A stretch of 64,000 bases of DNA from Anaerolineales bacterium (GCA_030583905.1 CP129481.1:3440136-3504135), one strand, 5' to 3'. Positions 7,695 to 17,107 are shown, counted from the stretch's first letter. Made by a program: numbers and translations. The notes: a model not told the origin generated them from the letters alone.

Positions 7695-8768
7695 TTATGA
7701 ATCCGTGAATTCCGTGAGAATGGCATACAAAACCGAAATATACAGTCGGAGTCTTTCATTGACACGTCCCGGAAACGTGGCGTCAATATATGCCAAATCA
7801 TCATATTGGGTATGAATGATCTTGCCGTCATTACCCAGTGTTTTATCTACCTGTGTAAACCCATTCTTGTCACCGAGCATCCAGTTTGTCGATTCAAAAT
7901 ACGTATAAGGAATTCCCACGGATTTAAATGCGACATGGTCGCCCCAGTCCCCTATCGTTCCCGCCGGATAGTCTTCGTTCTCTCCCGGCTGGGTTATTAA
8001 ATTAAAGCCGTTTTCCGCAGCCCAGGCGAGGGACCAGTCTCGAATAACTCCATCAGAACCTTCGTCACCATACACATAGGCATAATCGCCGGCAATGACA
8101 GAGTCAAGATTAATCATGACTATGGTATTCGCAATCTCATCTTCGGTCATCTGGCTTGCATAATGCCATGAGCCTATTTTTTCGACCTCTTCCGAGCCAA
8201 AGGCAATAAAGCGAATGGTATATGGGGTTTCCTTGTCCATGACCCGGGCAGCAACCTCAAGCAAAACCGCTACCCCCGACGCATTATCATCTGCGCCGGT
8301 GCCTGCAATCACAGAGTCATAATGGGCACCCACGATGATCTCCCGAGCGGATATCCCTTGTTTTACAGCGATCACATTCTTCGAATTGATAGTTACTTCC
8401 TGGTCATCTCCCTCGATGACCGAACTAAAAGGTTGAACCCTAGGTTCATAACCAAAAGAGAGAAAAATCGAATAAATGTAATTCGCCGCAACCGCTTCCT
8501 CAATGGAGCTTGCTTCACGACCTCCAATATTAACTGACAAGAACTCAAGATGCTGCCTTGCATGGCTACCAATCGGAAACGGTGTTGTCGTTGGTATTGC
8601 CATTGGCGTGACCGTTGGAATGATGGTTGGCGTTACCGTGGCAGTAGGTGTATCAGTGATGGGTGTCGTTGGTGTCGGTGTCACATCGACAGGGGATGAT
8701 GAGATCCCGGGGTTCGCACATGCTGAAAGCAAGTAAATCAAACCAACAATAAGGATTATATTTTTCAC
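7695..8768 (-). CDS. M28 family zinc aminopeptidase-like lipoprotein
   Basis: A secreted peptidase of about 357 residues. The lipobox LLSAC places it on the outer membrane face, followed by a Thr/Pro/Val-rich linker (about residues 25-75). The M28 metal ligands are visible: His-Asp in GAHYDSV, Asp in GADDNASG, the Glu pair in GSEEVEK, Asp in INLDS, and a late His in IIHTQYDD. The start is most likely the GTG at 8768, giving VKNIILIVG and a normal lipoprotein signal. ATG codons further upstream would add a charged, non-signal extension. It sits between the two radical SAM-related genes, which suggests a proteolytic step on an exported product, but this is inference. Confidence 0.85.
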   Translation of the reverse strand: MKNIILIVGLIYLLSACANPGISSSPVDVTPTPTTPITDTPTATVTPTIIPTVTPMAIPTTTPFPIGSHARQHLEFLSVNIGGREASSIEEAVAANYIYSIFLSFGYEPRVQPFSSVIEGDDQEVTINSKNVIAVKQGISAREIIVGAHYDSVIAGTGADDNASGVAVLLEVAARVMDKETPYTIRFIAFGSEEVEKIGSWHYASQMTEDEIANTIVMINLDSVIAGDYAYVYGDEGSDGVIRDWSLAWAAENGFNLITQPGENEDYPAGTIGDWGDHVAFKSVGIPYTYFESTNWMLGDKNGFTQVDKTLGNDGKIIHTQYDDLAYIDATFPGRVNERLRLYISVLYAILTEFTDS

Positions 8769-8882
8769 GTTAAACCTATTCAGACGAAAAGAATATCTGC
8801 ACCAAATAACATCGACCTTGCACAGAGTGAATAACATTATAAGCTTAAAGCCTACATGCCGTTCGTGAAAAAATTCGATCCA

Positions 8883-10247
8883 TTATGCCAACACAGGCAG
8901 GTTGACTCCGTAGTTCTCGCGATGGTTCTCGAATTGCAGCGGACATCCGCCGCCGCATTCGACGACGACCGGGCAGGTCTCGCATTTGAAGGGCAGGTTC
9001 TGCCGCTCGCGCAACTGCACAGACAATTTGTGATTCCAGATCGAATCCCATGAATCCGCAAGAAAATTCCCGAGCGGATGGTAGTACGACTGGCACGGCA
9101 GGACATTTCCATTCGATTCGATGCACATGCTGTAAAGCGAAGCGGTGCAGCCTTTTACACCGAGGTTATGCGCGGTGGGATCGAACTCGCAGTATTGCGT
9201 CGGCGTGTACCAGATCAGTTTTTGCCCGCGTTCGGCGGTTTTTCTGGTGGCAATATCGAGGACGGGCTGTAACTCGCTTTCGCGCAGACCTGTGCCAACG
9301 GTCAATCCCTGCCCGGAGTAGATGAGGGCATTCAAGCCGATGGTCGGCACGCCAACATCCGCCAGAAAATCCAGCGTATCTGGGATGGTGTGGACATTCG
9401 TCCGCAGCATGGTGGTATTGGTCATTACGTAAAGTTTTGAAGCAAGTACATTCTTCAAACCAGCAATGGTCTGTTTGAAAGCGCCTTTGGCTCGCATCAT
9501 TTCGTCGTGGATCCGTTCATCGCAGGATTCGACCGTGATCTGCACATGGTCCAATCCCGCCTCGACGAGGCGCTCCACATAGTTCATGTCCATCAGGCGG
9601 CGGGCGTTGGTGTTGAGACCCGTGATCTGTCCGTTGGATTCGGCATGGCGGATGAGTTCGGGCAGGTCATTTCGCAAGGTCGCTTCGCCGCCGGTAAAGA
9701 CAATATGCGGCACACCCAATTCCCACAGTTTATCGAGGATGCGCTTCCACGAATCGGTATCCAGTTCAGGGAAATTCCGTTCGCGGGCGTTGTAACAGTG
9801 GGCGCAATCGTTGTTGCAGCGATAGGTGATCGCCAAATCCATGCGGTAGGGCGCGGACGGGCGCGCGCTAAACGGCATGTTCATTTCCAGTTCGAGGTCG
9901 TGGATGGCGCAAGCGCCATCGGGGCGCAGAAGTTCGTCGAGTTGAAAGTGGAAATTGGAGAGGTCTTGTTCGAGCAATCCACTCTCCACTTTCCATGTTC
10001 TCTTTGCCGCCTTTGTAATCTCGGTGTCGCTTTTTCCCTCCAGGATCATCCACGCCATGAACGCAGCGGTGGGATTGAGGTGCATGATGCTGTTGGCGTT
10101 GACAATGAGCGTGCCAGTCCCGTCCGCATCGAGGCGCAAGTGAATACGAGATTTCTCGTGCTCCGTTTCGCGGGCATAGTGATACAAACCCGATTTCGGA
10201 TTTGCGATTTCCGGTTTACGATCGAACAAATCAGTAAAGATACTCAC
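8883..10247 (-). CDS. PqqD-like/radical SAM/SPASM protein, candidate peptide-modifying enzyme
   Basis: A protein of 454 residues. Residues about 35-105 resemble PqqD, the RiPP-recognition fold. The radical SAM core begins with CNNDCAHC (Cys144, Cys148, Cys151), followed by the SAM-binding GGE in VFTGGEATLR. The C-terminal SPASM region has KGC, CIESNGNVLPCQ and CETCPVVVECGGGC, enough cysteines for auxiliary [4Fe-4S] clusters. Such enzymes modify ribosomal peptides or proteins, for example by forming thioether or C-C links. The gene starts 38 bases after the stop of the Cys-Ala-tailed protein, which makes that tail the leading candidate substrate. Confidence 0.9.
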   Translation of the reverse strand: MSIFTDLFDRKPEIANPKSGLYHYARETEHEKSRIHLRLDADGTGTLIVNANSIMHLNPTAAFMAWMILEGKSDTEITKAAKRTWKVESGLLEQDLSNFHFQLDELLRPDGACAIHDLELEMNMPFSARPSAPYRMDLAITYRCNNDCAHCYNARERNFPELDTDSWKRILDKLWELGVPHIVFTGGEATLRNDLPELIRHAESNGQITGLNTNARRLMDMNYVERLVEAGLDHVQITVESCDERIHDEMMRAKGAFKQTIAGLKNVLASKLYVMTNTTMLRTNVHTIPDTLDFLADVGVPTIGLNALIYSGQGLTVGTGLRESELQPVLDIATRKTAERGQKLIWYTPTQYCEFDPTAHNLGVKGCTASLYSMCIESNGNVLPCQSYYHPLGNFLADSWDSIWNHKLSVQLRERQNLPFKCETCPVVVECGGGCPLQFENHRENYGVNLPVLA

Positions 10248-10285
10248 TTTTCACCTCTAATCGTTAACTGCCAACCGTTAAAAAG

Positions 10286-11950
10286 CTAACGTCCTCCACC
10301 TGCGCAGGCGCAGGCACAACCTGCACAAGCACACGCGCAGGCGCAGGAACGTCCACCGCTTCCGCCGCTTCGTCCGCTGGAGGATGGTTTGGGAGGTGGA
10401 TTCGTCGTTTTGGTGATGCTTTCGGTAAAGGATTGCACGTTACCGACCGCCTTTTGCGAGAATGTCTGCACGCCTGTCACAACCTGCGCGGCGAAATCCG
10501 CGCCGGGGAGGGCAGTACTGCCCTTCGGCACAGGAACAGCCACCGGCTTGGCAGAGGCGGGCGCGGACGTGGCGGGACGATAGGTCGGGTTGTAATTCCC
10601 CCACCAACGCGGCAGGATGACAGGTCCGGTGAAGGTGCGCCGCGTGCGGTCGTCATAATCCTTGTCGAGCATCGTCCATTCGAGCGCTTCTTCGTATTTC
10701 TGGCTTTTCACTTCGGGCGTGTTTTCCGCTTCGACCATTGCCCAGGCTTTTTCGGTGATGGATTTGTAGTAGGCGATGGTTTCCTTGCGGCTGAACCCGC
10801 GCAGTTTCTCCGAAACCGATTTGACGAGCGCGACCATCATGGTCTGGAGCATTTTCTGGCGGCCCTTTTCATTGGCTTCCTTGAATGCATCCAGGAATTT
10901 TTTCTCGTAATCGTGTAGTTTTTCCGGCAGCGGCTGGACAATTTCCAATTTGAGGGGATCGCGGCTGACGACCTTTGCCGCGTCCTTCTTGATGACACCG
11001 AACAGGATCATGGTCATCACTTTGTCGAGCGGTTGTTCAAGCAGGAGCGCGGCTTCGACAGCGGTCAGACCGCGTTTGATGCCGTGACCTTCAATGGCAA
11101 TCTTCGGCGGCAGGTATTGCAGTTTTCGCCTGCGGTCAGCGACCGCCGTGAGAATGGGAGCGCCGAAAATGACAAAAAACATGAAGCCGCCGCACAACAA
11201 CATACCGAGATTCTCGAATATGGATGTGAACAAACCTCCGAAATCAAAGGCGGGAGCGGTAACAATTGCGCTTTCAGGAATATACGTCTTCGGGAAGGAT
11301 GCGCCGAACTTATACTGCGTCGAACCGCTTGCGGACGGATTGCGCCATGTGTACGTGATGCGCCCTTCGTCATCGAATCCTGCCTGCGGTTCGCCGGGAA
11401 AGCCGGACGGCGCGCCATGCCAGCGCGGCTCTTCGGGCTGGACACCGGGCGGCAGGTGATAGATCACCGTCAAATCGGTGGTACCAACGACGAACTGCGA
11501 GCCGAACCAGGTCGGTGTGAAAACAGCGGAGGCATAGGCTTCGTCGTTGTCATCAGGATACATCACGCGGTCGATGCGACCAACATAGACATGCACAACG
11601 CCCGTCTGCCCGGGTTGGATGGCTTGCGAGCCCAGTTCCACCGCCACGCCCGAGCCGCCCTCACCCTGATAATCCCGCGAAACAGAGACCGGCACGCCGT
11701 TCACATCCGCAGAGATGGAATTGAAGTTGAAGCTGGAATTCGGCAAGCCCACATCCACGAAATCGATCGGGCTTGCGCTCGGACGGTTGGTAAACGTGAA
11801 CTGGTAATCCAGCGACATCGAGCCGTCTTCGTTCCAATACACATTCACCACTTCCCGGTCGAGGCTGAACGAATACGTTTGCGCAAAGGCTGGGACCGCA
11901 GAACTTACAACCAGCAACAGCGCCAGCAGAATGGCAATAGATTTTTTCAT
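10286..11950 (-). CDS. Secreted/membrane protein (DUF2207-like) with alternating Cys-Ala C-terminal tail
   Basis: A protein of 554 residues. A signal peptide (residues 1-24, ending AFAQ) is followed by a beta-rich extracellular region (about 25-235), a single membrane segment (about 245-271) and a basic ADRRRK stop-transfer. The C-terminal half then lies inside the cell, first helical, then Pro/Thr-rich. The end is a Ser/Gly linker and the tail SCACACACAGCACACAGGGR (residues 535-554) with seven cysteines at 536, 538, 540, 542, 545, 547 and 549. The general plan resembles DUF2207 membrane proteins. With this topology the tail would be cytoplasmic and within reach of the radical SAM enzyme encoded just downstream. 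Confidence 0.8.
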   Translation of the reverse strand: MKKSIAILLALLLVVSSAVPAFAQTYSFSLDREVVNVYWNEDGSMSLDYQFTFTNRPSASPIDFVDVGLPNSSFNFNSISADVNGVPVSVSRDYQGEGGSGVAVELGSQAIQPGQTGVVHVYVGRIDRVMYPDDNDEAYASAVFTPTWFGSQFVVGTTDLTVIYHLPPGVQPEEPRWHGAPSGFPGEPQAGFDDEGRITYTWRNPSASGSTQYKFGASFPKTYIPESAIVTAPAFDFGGLFTSIFENLGMLLCGGFMFFVIFGAPILTAVADRRRKLQYLPPKIAIEGHGIKRGLTAVEAALLLEQPLDKVMTMILFGVIKKDAAKVVSRDPLKLEIVQPLPEKLHDYEKKFLDAFKEANEKGRQKMLQTMMVALVKSVSEKLRGFSRKETIAYYKSITEKAWAMVEAENTPEVKSQKYEEALEWTMLDKDYDDRTRRTFTGPVILPRWWGNYNPTYRPATSAPASAKPVAVPVPKGSTALPGADFAAQVVTGVQTFSQKAVGNVQSFTESITKTTNPPPKPSSSGRSGGSGGRSCACACACAGCACACAGGGR

Positions 11951-11981
11951 ACGCGCTCCGAATCACACATTGCGAATCAAA

Positions 11982-12377
11982 CTACCACTTGGGTTCTTCC
12001 GTCAATTGATAGACCGTGCCGCAGAACGGACATTCCACCGTCGGCGCGCCCGCGATCATCTTGACGTTATCCGCTTTCAACGCCCCTCCGCACGAACGAC
12101 ACTTCAACTGCTCCACCTGGGTCTGTCCGGGCAGATCGATCTTGTACGTGACATCGCCTCCGCCCTCCCGACGCTTGGTCGCTGTGACGATCAGCCAGAC
12201 TCCCCCGCCGAGAAATAACGCACCGACGCAGGCAAACGCGATCCCAAACGACAACCAGGAGGAACTTCCCTGCGCGGATGTGGAACCGATCACGCTCAAG
12301 ATGCCGTACCCAAACAAACATACGCCGATGAGCAATAAGATCCCTGCACCGATATACAATAAGGTCTTGTTTCCCAT
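11982..12377 (-). CDS. Two-helix membrane protein with C-terminal zinc ribbon
   Basis: A protein of 131 residues. Two membrane helices (about residues 4-25 and 40-65) precede a cytoplasmic tail holding a zinc ribbon, CRSCGG and CPFCGT. AGGAG lies about 11 bases before the ATG at 12377. No start codon is available in frame between that site and the ATG. It is the first gene of the run leading to the Cys-Ala-tailed protein, 31 bases upstream of it, so it may share the promoter. The function is unknown. Confidence 0.75.
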   Translation of the reverse strand: MGNKTLLYIGAGILLLIGVCLFGYGILSVIGSTSAQGSSSWLSFGIAFACVGALFLGGGVWLIVTATKRREGGGDVTYKIDLPGQTQVEQLKCRSCGGALKADNVKMIAGAPTVECPFCGTVYQLTEEPKW

Positions 12378-12519
12378 AATATGCGAGACTCCTTGTTGAT
12401 ATATACGAAAAGTGTAGCATTTCCACCTCATTTCAGCATGTGACTTTTGTCTATTAATCATCCTGTCTTTGTCCAATTCCTAAATCCGACTGACGGTTTT
12501 ATACTTGGGGAACGAAACC

Positions 12520-13299
12520 ATGCAGCGAATCATCGTACCCATCGCGCTCGTCGTCTCCATCGCCGCGCTTCTCGCGTTCTCCATCCTGCCCGCCGACATC
12601 TGGGACAGTTTCCGTCCCGCCACCTGCATCAACGACGGCTGTTTCTGCGAAGCGTCCAATCCGCACAGCGCAATGCGGCAAACGGCGAACACGATCTCTT
12701 CATTAGGCTTCGTCTTCAGCGGGGCGCTCATGCTGGCGTACAAACGTATCCCTGCCCAACGCCTGCCAACAAGCTACTCCTCCGTCATGGGAATTTCCTG
12801 CATCATCATCGGGCTTGGCAGCGCGTTCTACCACGCCTCGCTGACCTTCATTGGTCAATTCCTCGACGTATTCGGGATGTTCCTGCTGGCGGTCTTCATG
12901 CTGGTCTACGCCTTCGAGCGGATCTGGACTCTGCGCCTCCCTACGACCATGGGGCTGTTCCTGACCATCAACATTTTCCTCAGCGGATTGCAGATCGCCG
13001 TCCCGGACACGCGCCGCTATGTATTCGCGGTTGTGTTGATCGTGGCATTATTCTTCGAGGCGTATTTCCGCAGGAAGGCAAATCCGCGCATTGACGTGAA
13101 ACCGCTGAGGCTCGGCATCGGCTTGATGGCAATTGCCTATATAATCTGGATATTGGACAACACGCGGACGCTGTGCTTCGAGACCAGTCTCCTGCAGGGA
13201 CATGCCATATGGCATCTGCTCGGCGCGGTGTCAGTGTGGATGTTGCATCGGTATTACGTGAGTGAGAAAAATTTAAACACGAAGGTCACAAAGGTTTAA
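12520..13299 (+). CDS. Ceramidase-like (CREST superfamily) membrane hydrolase
   Basis: A protein of 259 residues with about seven membrane helices. The conserved features are [13 protein letters not shown] near the N-terminus, [25 protein letters not shown] in the middle and [10 protein letters not shown] near the end. The conserved Ser, Asp and three His residues correspond to the metal-dependent active site of alkaline ceramidases and related CREST proteins. The substrate in this organism is unknown and could be an amide-linked lipid. The ATG at 12520 is preceded by GGGGA at the right distance. An in-frame TTG at 12505 is less likely. Confidence 0.8.
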   Translation: MQRIIVPIALVVSIAALLAFSILPADIWDSFRPATCINDGCFCEASNPHSAMRQTANTISSLGFVFSGALMLAYKRIPAQRLPTSYSSVMGISCIIIGLGSAFYHASLTFIGQFLDVFGMFLLAVFMLVYAFERIWTLRLPTTMGLFLTINIFLSGLQIAVPDTRRYVFAVVLIVALFFEAYFRRKANPRIDVKPLRLGIGLMAIAYIIWILDNTRTLCFETSLLQGHAIWHLLGAVSVWMLHRYYVSEKNLNTKVTKV

Positions 13300-13336
13300 A
13301 TGTCATCTACTTCGTGTACTTTGTGTCCTTGGTGTT
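13276..13336. repeat. Imperfect inverted repeat between two genes
   Basis: AACACGAAGGTCACAAAGG (13276-13294) is nearly the reverse complement of 13317-13336. The hairpin spans the end of the ceramidase-like gene and the start of the mutase leader. It may be a terminator or a member of a dispersed repeat. A related fragment occurs near 40255-40275. Confidence 0.55.
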
Positions 13337-13352
13337 AAAAAAGGAATTTAAC

Positions 13353-15038
13353 ATGACCATACAAGAACAATACAAAAAGTGGCAGGAAAATACGCTCAAG
13401 AAGTCATTGGATCGGTTCAAAGAGAGAAAAGAACGCTTCGAGACCAGCGCAGGCATTGAGGTCCCGCGGGTGGCGTTGCCAACGGGTGGTTTCGATACGC
13501 CCGACGAGCACGGGCTACTCAACCACCAAAGTTACCTTGAAAAACTCGGTTTTCCGGGCGAGTATCCCTACACGCGCGGAGTCCAGCCGACGATGTATCG
13601 TTCACGCTTTTGGACGATGCGGCAGTATGCGGGCTTTTCCACGGCGGAAGAATCGAACAAGCGCTACCGCTATTTGCTGGCACAAGGTCAGACGGGGCTA
13701 TCGGTCGCGTTCGACCTCCCAACTCAAATCGGGTACGATGCGGACGATCCCATCGCGCAGGGAGAGGTCGGCAAGGTCGGCGTGTCGATCTCATCCATCA
13801 AGGACATGGAGCAGTTGTTCGACCAAATCCCGCTGGACAAGGTTTCCACATCCATGACGATCAACGCGCCCGCGGGCGTGCTGCTGGCGATGTACATTGC
13901 GGTGGCGAAGCGGCAGGGCGTGGAGATGAAGCAGTTGCGCGGGACGATCCAGAACGATATTTTGAAGGAATATGTGGCGCGCGGGACGTACATCTTCCCG
14001 CCTGCACCTTCGATGCGGCTGATCACGGACATCTTCTCGTTCTGCGCGAAGGAAGTGCCAAACTGGAATACGATCTCGATCTCGGGCTATCACATCCGCG
14101 AGGCGGGTTCGACGTCGGTGCAGGAGGTGGCGTTCACGCTCGCGAACGGCATCGCGTATGTGGAAGCCGCGTTGAAGGCTGGCTTGAACGTGGACGAGTT
14201 CGCGGGGCAGTTGTCGTTCTTCTTCAACGCGCACAATAACTTTTTGGAGGAAGTGGCGAAGTTCCGCGCGGCGCGCAGGTTGTGGGCAAAAATCATGCGC
14301 GAACGTTTCAAGGCGGGGAAGCCGTCTTCGTGGCAATTGCGCTTCCACACACAAACCGCAGGCTCGACGCTGACCGCGCAGCAACCTGAGAACAACGTCG
14401 TGCGCGTGACCGTGCAGGCGCTGTCCGCGGTGCTCGGTGGGACACAATCCTTGCACACGAATTCGATGGATGAGGCGCTCTGGCTCCCCACGGAAAAGTC
14501 GGTGCGTGTGGCATTGCGCACCCAGCAGATCCTCGCGCATGAATCAGGCGCAGCGGATTCGATCGATCCGCTGGCGGGTTCGTATCTAATCGAATATTTG
14601 ACGGACGAGATCGAAAAAGGCGCGGAAGAGTACATCGCCAAGGTGGATGAGATGGGCGGCGCAATGACCGCCATCGAGCGCGGATTCATGCAGAACGAAA
14701 TTCAGAACGCCGCCTATGCCGCACAACAAGCCATCGAGAAGAAGGAACAGATCGTGGTGGGCGTCAATCAATTCGCGGTGGAGGATGATCTGACGCTGGA
14801 ACGATTGAAGGTTGACCCGTCGATTGAGTTGGGGCAACGCGAGCGGCTTGCTCACTTGCGTGCCAATCGGGATTCGGCAAAAGTCGCGGAGTTGTTGAGC
14901 CGATTGGAAAACCTGGCACGTGACACCCAGAACCTGATACCCCTCTTCATCGAGTGCGTGGAGAATGACGTCACACTCGGCGAGATCTGCAATACGCTGA
15001 GGGGCGTGTGGGGCGAGTATGTGGCGGAAGGGTTTTAG
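13353..15038 (+). CDS. mcmA: Methylmalonyl-CoA mutase large-subunit catalytic domain protein
   Basis: A protein of 561 residues containing the TIM-barrel substrate domain of adenosylcobalamin-dependent acyl-CoA mutases. Recognisable stretches include [51 protein letters not shown] and [10 protein letters not shown]. It stops before a B12-binding domain, as in bacteria that encode the small subunit separately. No such subunit is in this window. The best guess is interconversion of methylmalonyl-CoA and succinyl-CoA, although isobutyryl- or ethylmalonyl-CoA mutases are similar. AAGGA stands 7 bases before the ATG at 13353, which rules out the longer upstream start. Confidence 0.88.
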   Translation: MTIQEQYKKWQENTLKKSLDRFKERKERFETSAGIEVPRVALPTGGFDTPDEHGLLNHQSYLEKLGFPGEYPYTRGVQPTMYRSRFWTMRQYAGFSTAEESNKRYRYLLAQGQTGLSVAFDLPTQIGYDADDPIAQGEVGKVGVSISSIKDMEQLFDQIPLDKVSTSMTINAPAGVLLAMYIAVAKRQGVEMKQLRGTIQNDILKEYVARGTYIFPPAPSMRLITDIFSFCAKEVPNWNTISISGYHIREAGSTSVQEVAFTLANGIAYVEAALKAGLNVDEFAGQLSFFFNAHNNFLEEVAKFRAARRLWAKIMRERFKAGKPSSWQLRFHTQTAGSTLTAQQPENNVVRVTVQALSAVLGGTQSLHTNSMDEALWLPTEKSVRVALRTQQILAHESGAADSIDPLAGSYLIEYLTDEIEKGAEEYIAKVDEMGGAMTAIERGFMQNEIQNAAYAAQQAIEKKEQIVVGVNQFAVEDDLTLERLKVDPSIELGQRERLAHLRANRDSAKVAELLSRLENLARDTQNLIPLFIECVENDVTLGEICNTLRGVWGEYVAEGF

Positions 15039-15068
15039 AAAATTTAGGAAGTTATCAGGGAGATTACT

Positions 15069-15644
15069 ATGACTACCAACTTTTATTATGTGTATGCACT
15101 AAAAGACCCCCGTTCCTCGCCGGCTTTACCTTTTTATATTGGCAAAGGAACAGGTAGCCGTGCCTATGATCACTTAATAACACCCGATCTAACCAAAAAA
15201 TATAAACGGATAGAAGATATTGTTAAAGCAGGCTATAAACCCTTGGTATCAATTCTTGTGGATGATCTTACTGAAATTCAGGCTCTCAAGATAGAAGCAG
15301 AATTAATTGCGGCATTTGGCACCGAGGAATCTGGCGGACCATTAACAAACTCTGTTGTTCCGTCAGGTAGAAGCATAAAAAAACGAAAAGATATTATTAT
15401 TCCTCATGGTTGTGTCGAAAGAGCCCAATTAGGACTTGAATTGCTAAAGACTGCCGTCTTAGAGTTGGCTAAAGCAAACCAGTCTGGAATAACAAATTCT
15501 GATGCTGCGAGTCTGCTTGGTCTTCGTAGTGATTATCGGGGCAAACAGAAAGATTATCTTTCATATAGTGTGCTTGGTCTGTTGCTTAGAGAAGGAAAAA
15601 TAATACGAGACGCGGGCACACACAAGCACAAAGTAAGAGTTTAA
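15069..15644 (+). CDS. GIY-YIG nuclease domain protein
   Basis: A protein of 191 residues. The N-terminal YYVYALKD followed by PFYIGKGTGSRAYDH matches the GIY-YIG core with its catalytic Arg. A Glu in the helix IEAELIAAFG is a candidate metal ligand. The C-terminal 90 residues look like a winged helix or other DNA-binding unit. The DNA is clearly more AT-rich than the flanking genes, which suggests recent acquisition. There is no intron or intein context, so a stand-alone nuclease is more likely than a homing enzyme. GGGAG precedes the ATG. Confidence 0.8.
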   Translation: MTTNFYYVYALKDPRSSPALPFYIGKGTGSRAYDHLITPDLTKKYKRIEDIVKAGYKPLVSILVDDLTEIQALKIEAELIAAFGTEESGGPLTNSVVPSGRSIKKRKDIIIPHGCVERAQLGLELLKTAVLELAKANQSGITNSDAASLLGLRSDYRGKQKDYLSYSVLGLLLREGKIIRDAGTHKHKVRV

Positions 15645-15812
15645 GAAATTCAAACAGAATTAGGCTTCCCCACCTCAATCTTGGTAGAGTATCTACATTT
15701 TTTTTGCGCTTACCGGCTTATCATCAGAAACCGAAACAATATTTTTCCTTATTGAGGTATCATCTAAAAAACGCAGAACCCTTTAATTTATCGGTAAAAG
15801 GAGCAACGAGAA
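15645..15812. other. AT-rich gap
   Basis: This stretch between the GIY-YIG gene and the small membrane protein gene contains no ORF, tRNA or convincing hairpin that I can see. Confidence 0.5.
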
Positions 15813-16058
15813 ATGAATGTCCAAAACATAGCCCGCAGTGTTATCACTGGTCTCGCGATCACGATCCTATATCTCATCATCGGCACCGTGCTGGATTACG
15901 GCATCACCCAGATCGTCTCGCAATTCTTCCTGACAGGCTGTTCGGAGGATTGTTATTTCAGGATCTTCAATTCCGTATTTGTGGTTGTCGTCATTTTGAG
16001 CGTTATCGGCGGCGTGTACGCGGGATGGCGATCCTATAAGCGTTCATCTGATAAATAA
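15813..16058 (+). CDS. Small two-helix membrane protein
   Basis: A protein of 81 residues with two hydrophobic helices (about 10-33 and 50-70) and a short Cys-containing loop GCSEDCYF between them. AAAGGAG is placed correctly before the ATG. Its stop is directly adjacent to the stop of the convergent methyltransferase gene. I do not recognise a family. Confidence 0.7.
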   Translation: MNVQNIARSVITGLAITILYLIIGTVLDYGITQIVSQFFLTGCSEDCYFRIFNSVFVVVVILSVIGGVYAGWRSYKRSSDK

Positions 16059-16685
16059 TCACATCTTCCCAAACATAAACGAAACCAACCGCGGCGGCTT
16101 GTCCGCATCTTCCGCCTGCCAGTATTCGTTGAACTTGACCAGCGTCAAGCCATGACTCTTCGCGGTGTTGATGAACTCCGAGATGTGATGGACGAAGACC
16201 TCCACTTCAACTATGTCCACGCCGCGCTCGAAGCGGGCTTTGGTCCCGCCGTATTGCTTGAAGGGATGCAGTTCATTGATAAGAAATTTCCCACCGGGGA
16301 TTAACGTCCGCGCGGCTTCGGAGAAGATGTGGGACAGGTCTCCGATATGCTCCAGCACGAGATTGCAGGCGATCAGGTCGTAAGCAGAATCATCGCAATT
16401 CCAGCGCCGCGTCAGATCCGCGATCTCAAAGCGGACGTTCCCCGATTTCACCTTCTCTCTGGCTTTCTGGATCATCCCCTCCGAAAAATCGAAGGCATGT
16501 AAATGCTCACCGATTTCCGCAAGGAAGACAGTGTTTTTCCCCGTGCCGCATCCCAGTTCGAGGATAGATGCGAAGCGCTGATCCGCCAGAATCTCACGGG
16601 TCACTTGCGCGTCGAGGTCGCGCGTAAAATTTCGGTTCGAGTCGTAGATGCCCGACCATTCGTTGTAGGCGTTTTGGATATCCAT
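16059..16685 (-). CDS. Class I SAM-dependent methyltransferase
   Basis: A protein of 208 residues beginning MDIQNAYNEWSGIYDSNRNFTRDLD, a common opening of small methyltransferases. The SAM-binding motif is ILELGCGTGKNT near residue 42. It is followed by LHAFDFSEGMI, then YDLIACNLVLEHI, a methyltransferase motif IV region. The substrate is unknown. The start at 16685 is chosen because homology-like sequence begins there. The RTX-like gene stop lies 20 bases upstream, so the two could be on one transcript. Confidence 0.85.
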   Translation of the reverse strand: MDIQNAYNEWSGIYDSNRNFTRDLDAQVTREILADQRFASILELGCGTGKNTVFLAEIGEHLHAFDFSEGMIQKAREKVKSGNVRFEIADLTRRWNCDDSAYDLIACNLVLEHIGDLSHIFSEAARTLIPGGKFLINELHPFKQYGGTKARFERGVDIVEVEVFVHHISEFINTAKSHGLTLVKFNEYWQAEDADKPPRLVSFMFGKM

Positions 16686-16705
16686 GCCCCCGTTTATATC
16701 AGGCT

Positions 16706-17107
16706 TTATTGAACTTCGCCTTCGCAATTTTCGAACACATCATCCCCCGCGCCGCCAATGCAGACATCGTTCCCGTTGCCGCCGTCGAGCATATCATCCC
16801 CTCCTCCGCCGACAATACAGTCATTACCACCCAAGCCATGTATCTCATCCGCACCGGCGCTGCCAAAGATCAGGTCATTGCCTTCGGTGCCGGTGATCGT
16901 CCCTGAACCGGTGATGAGATTTGTCACAGAGATGCCCGCACACGCGGACGGCTTAATGTGGTTGAGATTGAATGAGACTGCCACATTGTCAACGCGCGTG
17001 GGCGGCACCGTGTTGGTGGCGGCGATTGCCGTCATGGAGGAAAGGACGAGCAGCGCAACCAGCCCAACGATCAGGTGCCGAAGCGGGAGTTTGAATCGGC
17101 GTCTCAT
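16706..17107 (-). CDS. Exported RTX-repeat (calcium-binding) small protein
   Basis: A protein of 133 residues. A basic N-terminus and hydrophobic signal segment (about 12-30) precede the sequence ATNTVPPTRVDN. The second half has four glycine/aspartate nonapeptide repeats (GTEGNDLIFGS, GLGGNDCIVGG, GGNGNDVCIGG) of the hemolysin-type calcium-binding kind. Three cysteines in the repeat region could cross-link. Its ATG overlaps the stop of the signal peptidase gene (ATGA), so it is translationally coupled to the enzyme that may process it. An A-x-NTVP motif shortly after the signal is shared with the protein at 19091-19453. Confidence 0.85.
   Translation of the reverse strand: MRRRFKLPLRHLIVGLVALLVLSSMTAIAATNTVPPTRVDNVAVSFNLNHIKPSACAGISVTNLITGSGTITGTEGNDLIFGSAGADEIHGLGGNDCIVGGGGDDMLDGGNGNDVCIGGAGDDVFENCEGEVQ

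Noticed and set aside
10286..10350. Metallothionein or zinc-finger reading of the Cys-Ala tail
   Set aside because: Metallothioneins and zinc fingers use CxC/CxxC mixtures with charged residues; strict Cys-Ala alternation at the end of a large membrane protein does not fit, although metal binding cannot be excluded.
15069..15644. Homing endonuclease or phage gene
   Set aside because: There is a GIY-YIG domain but no intron, intein, phage or transposon context.
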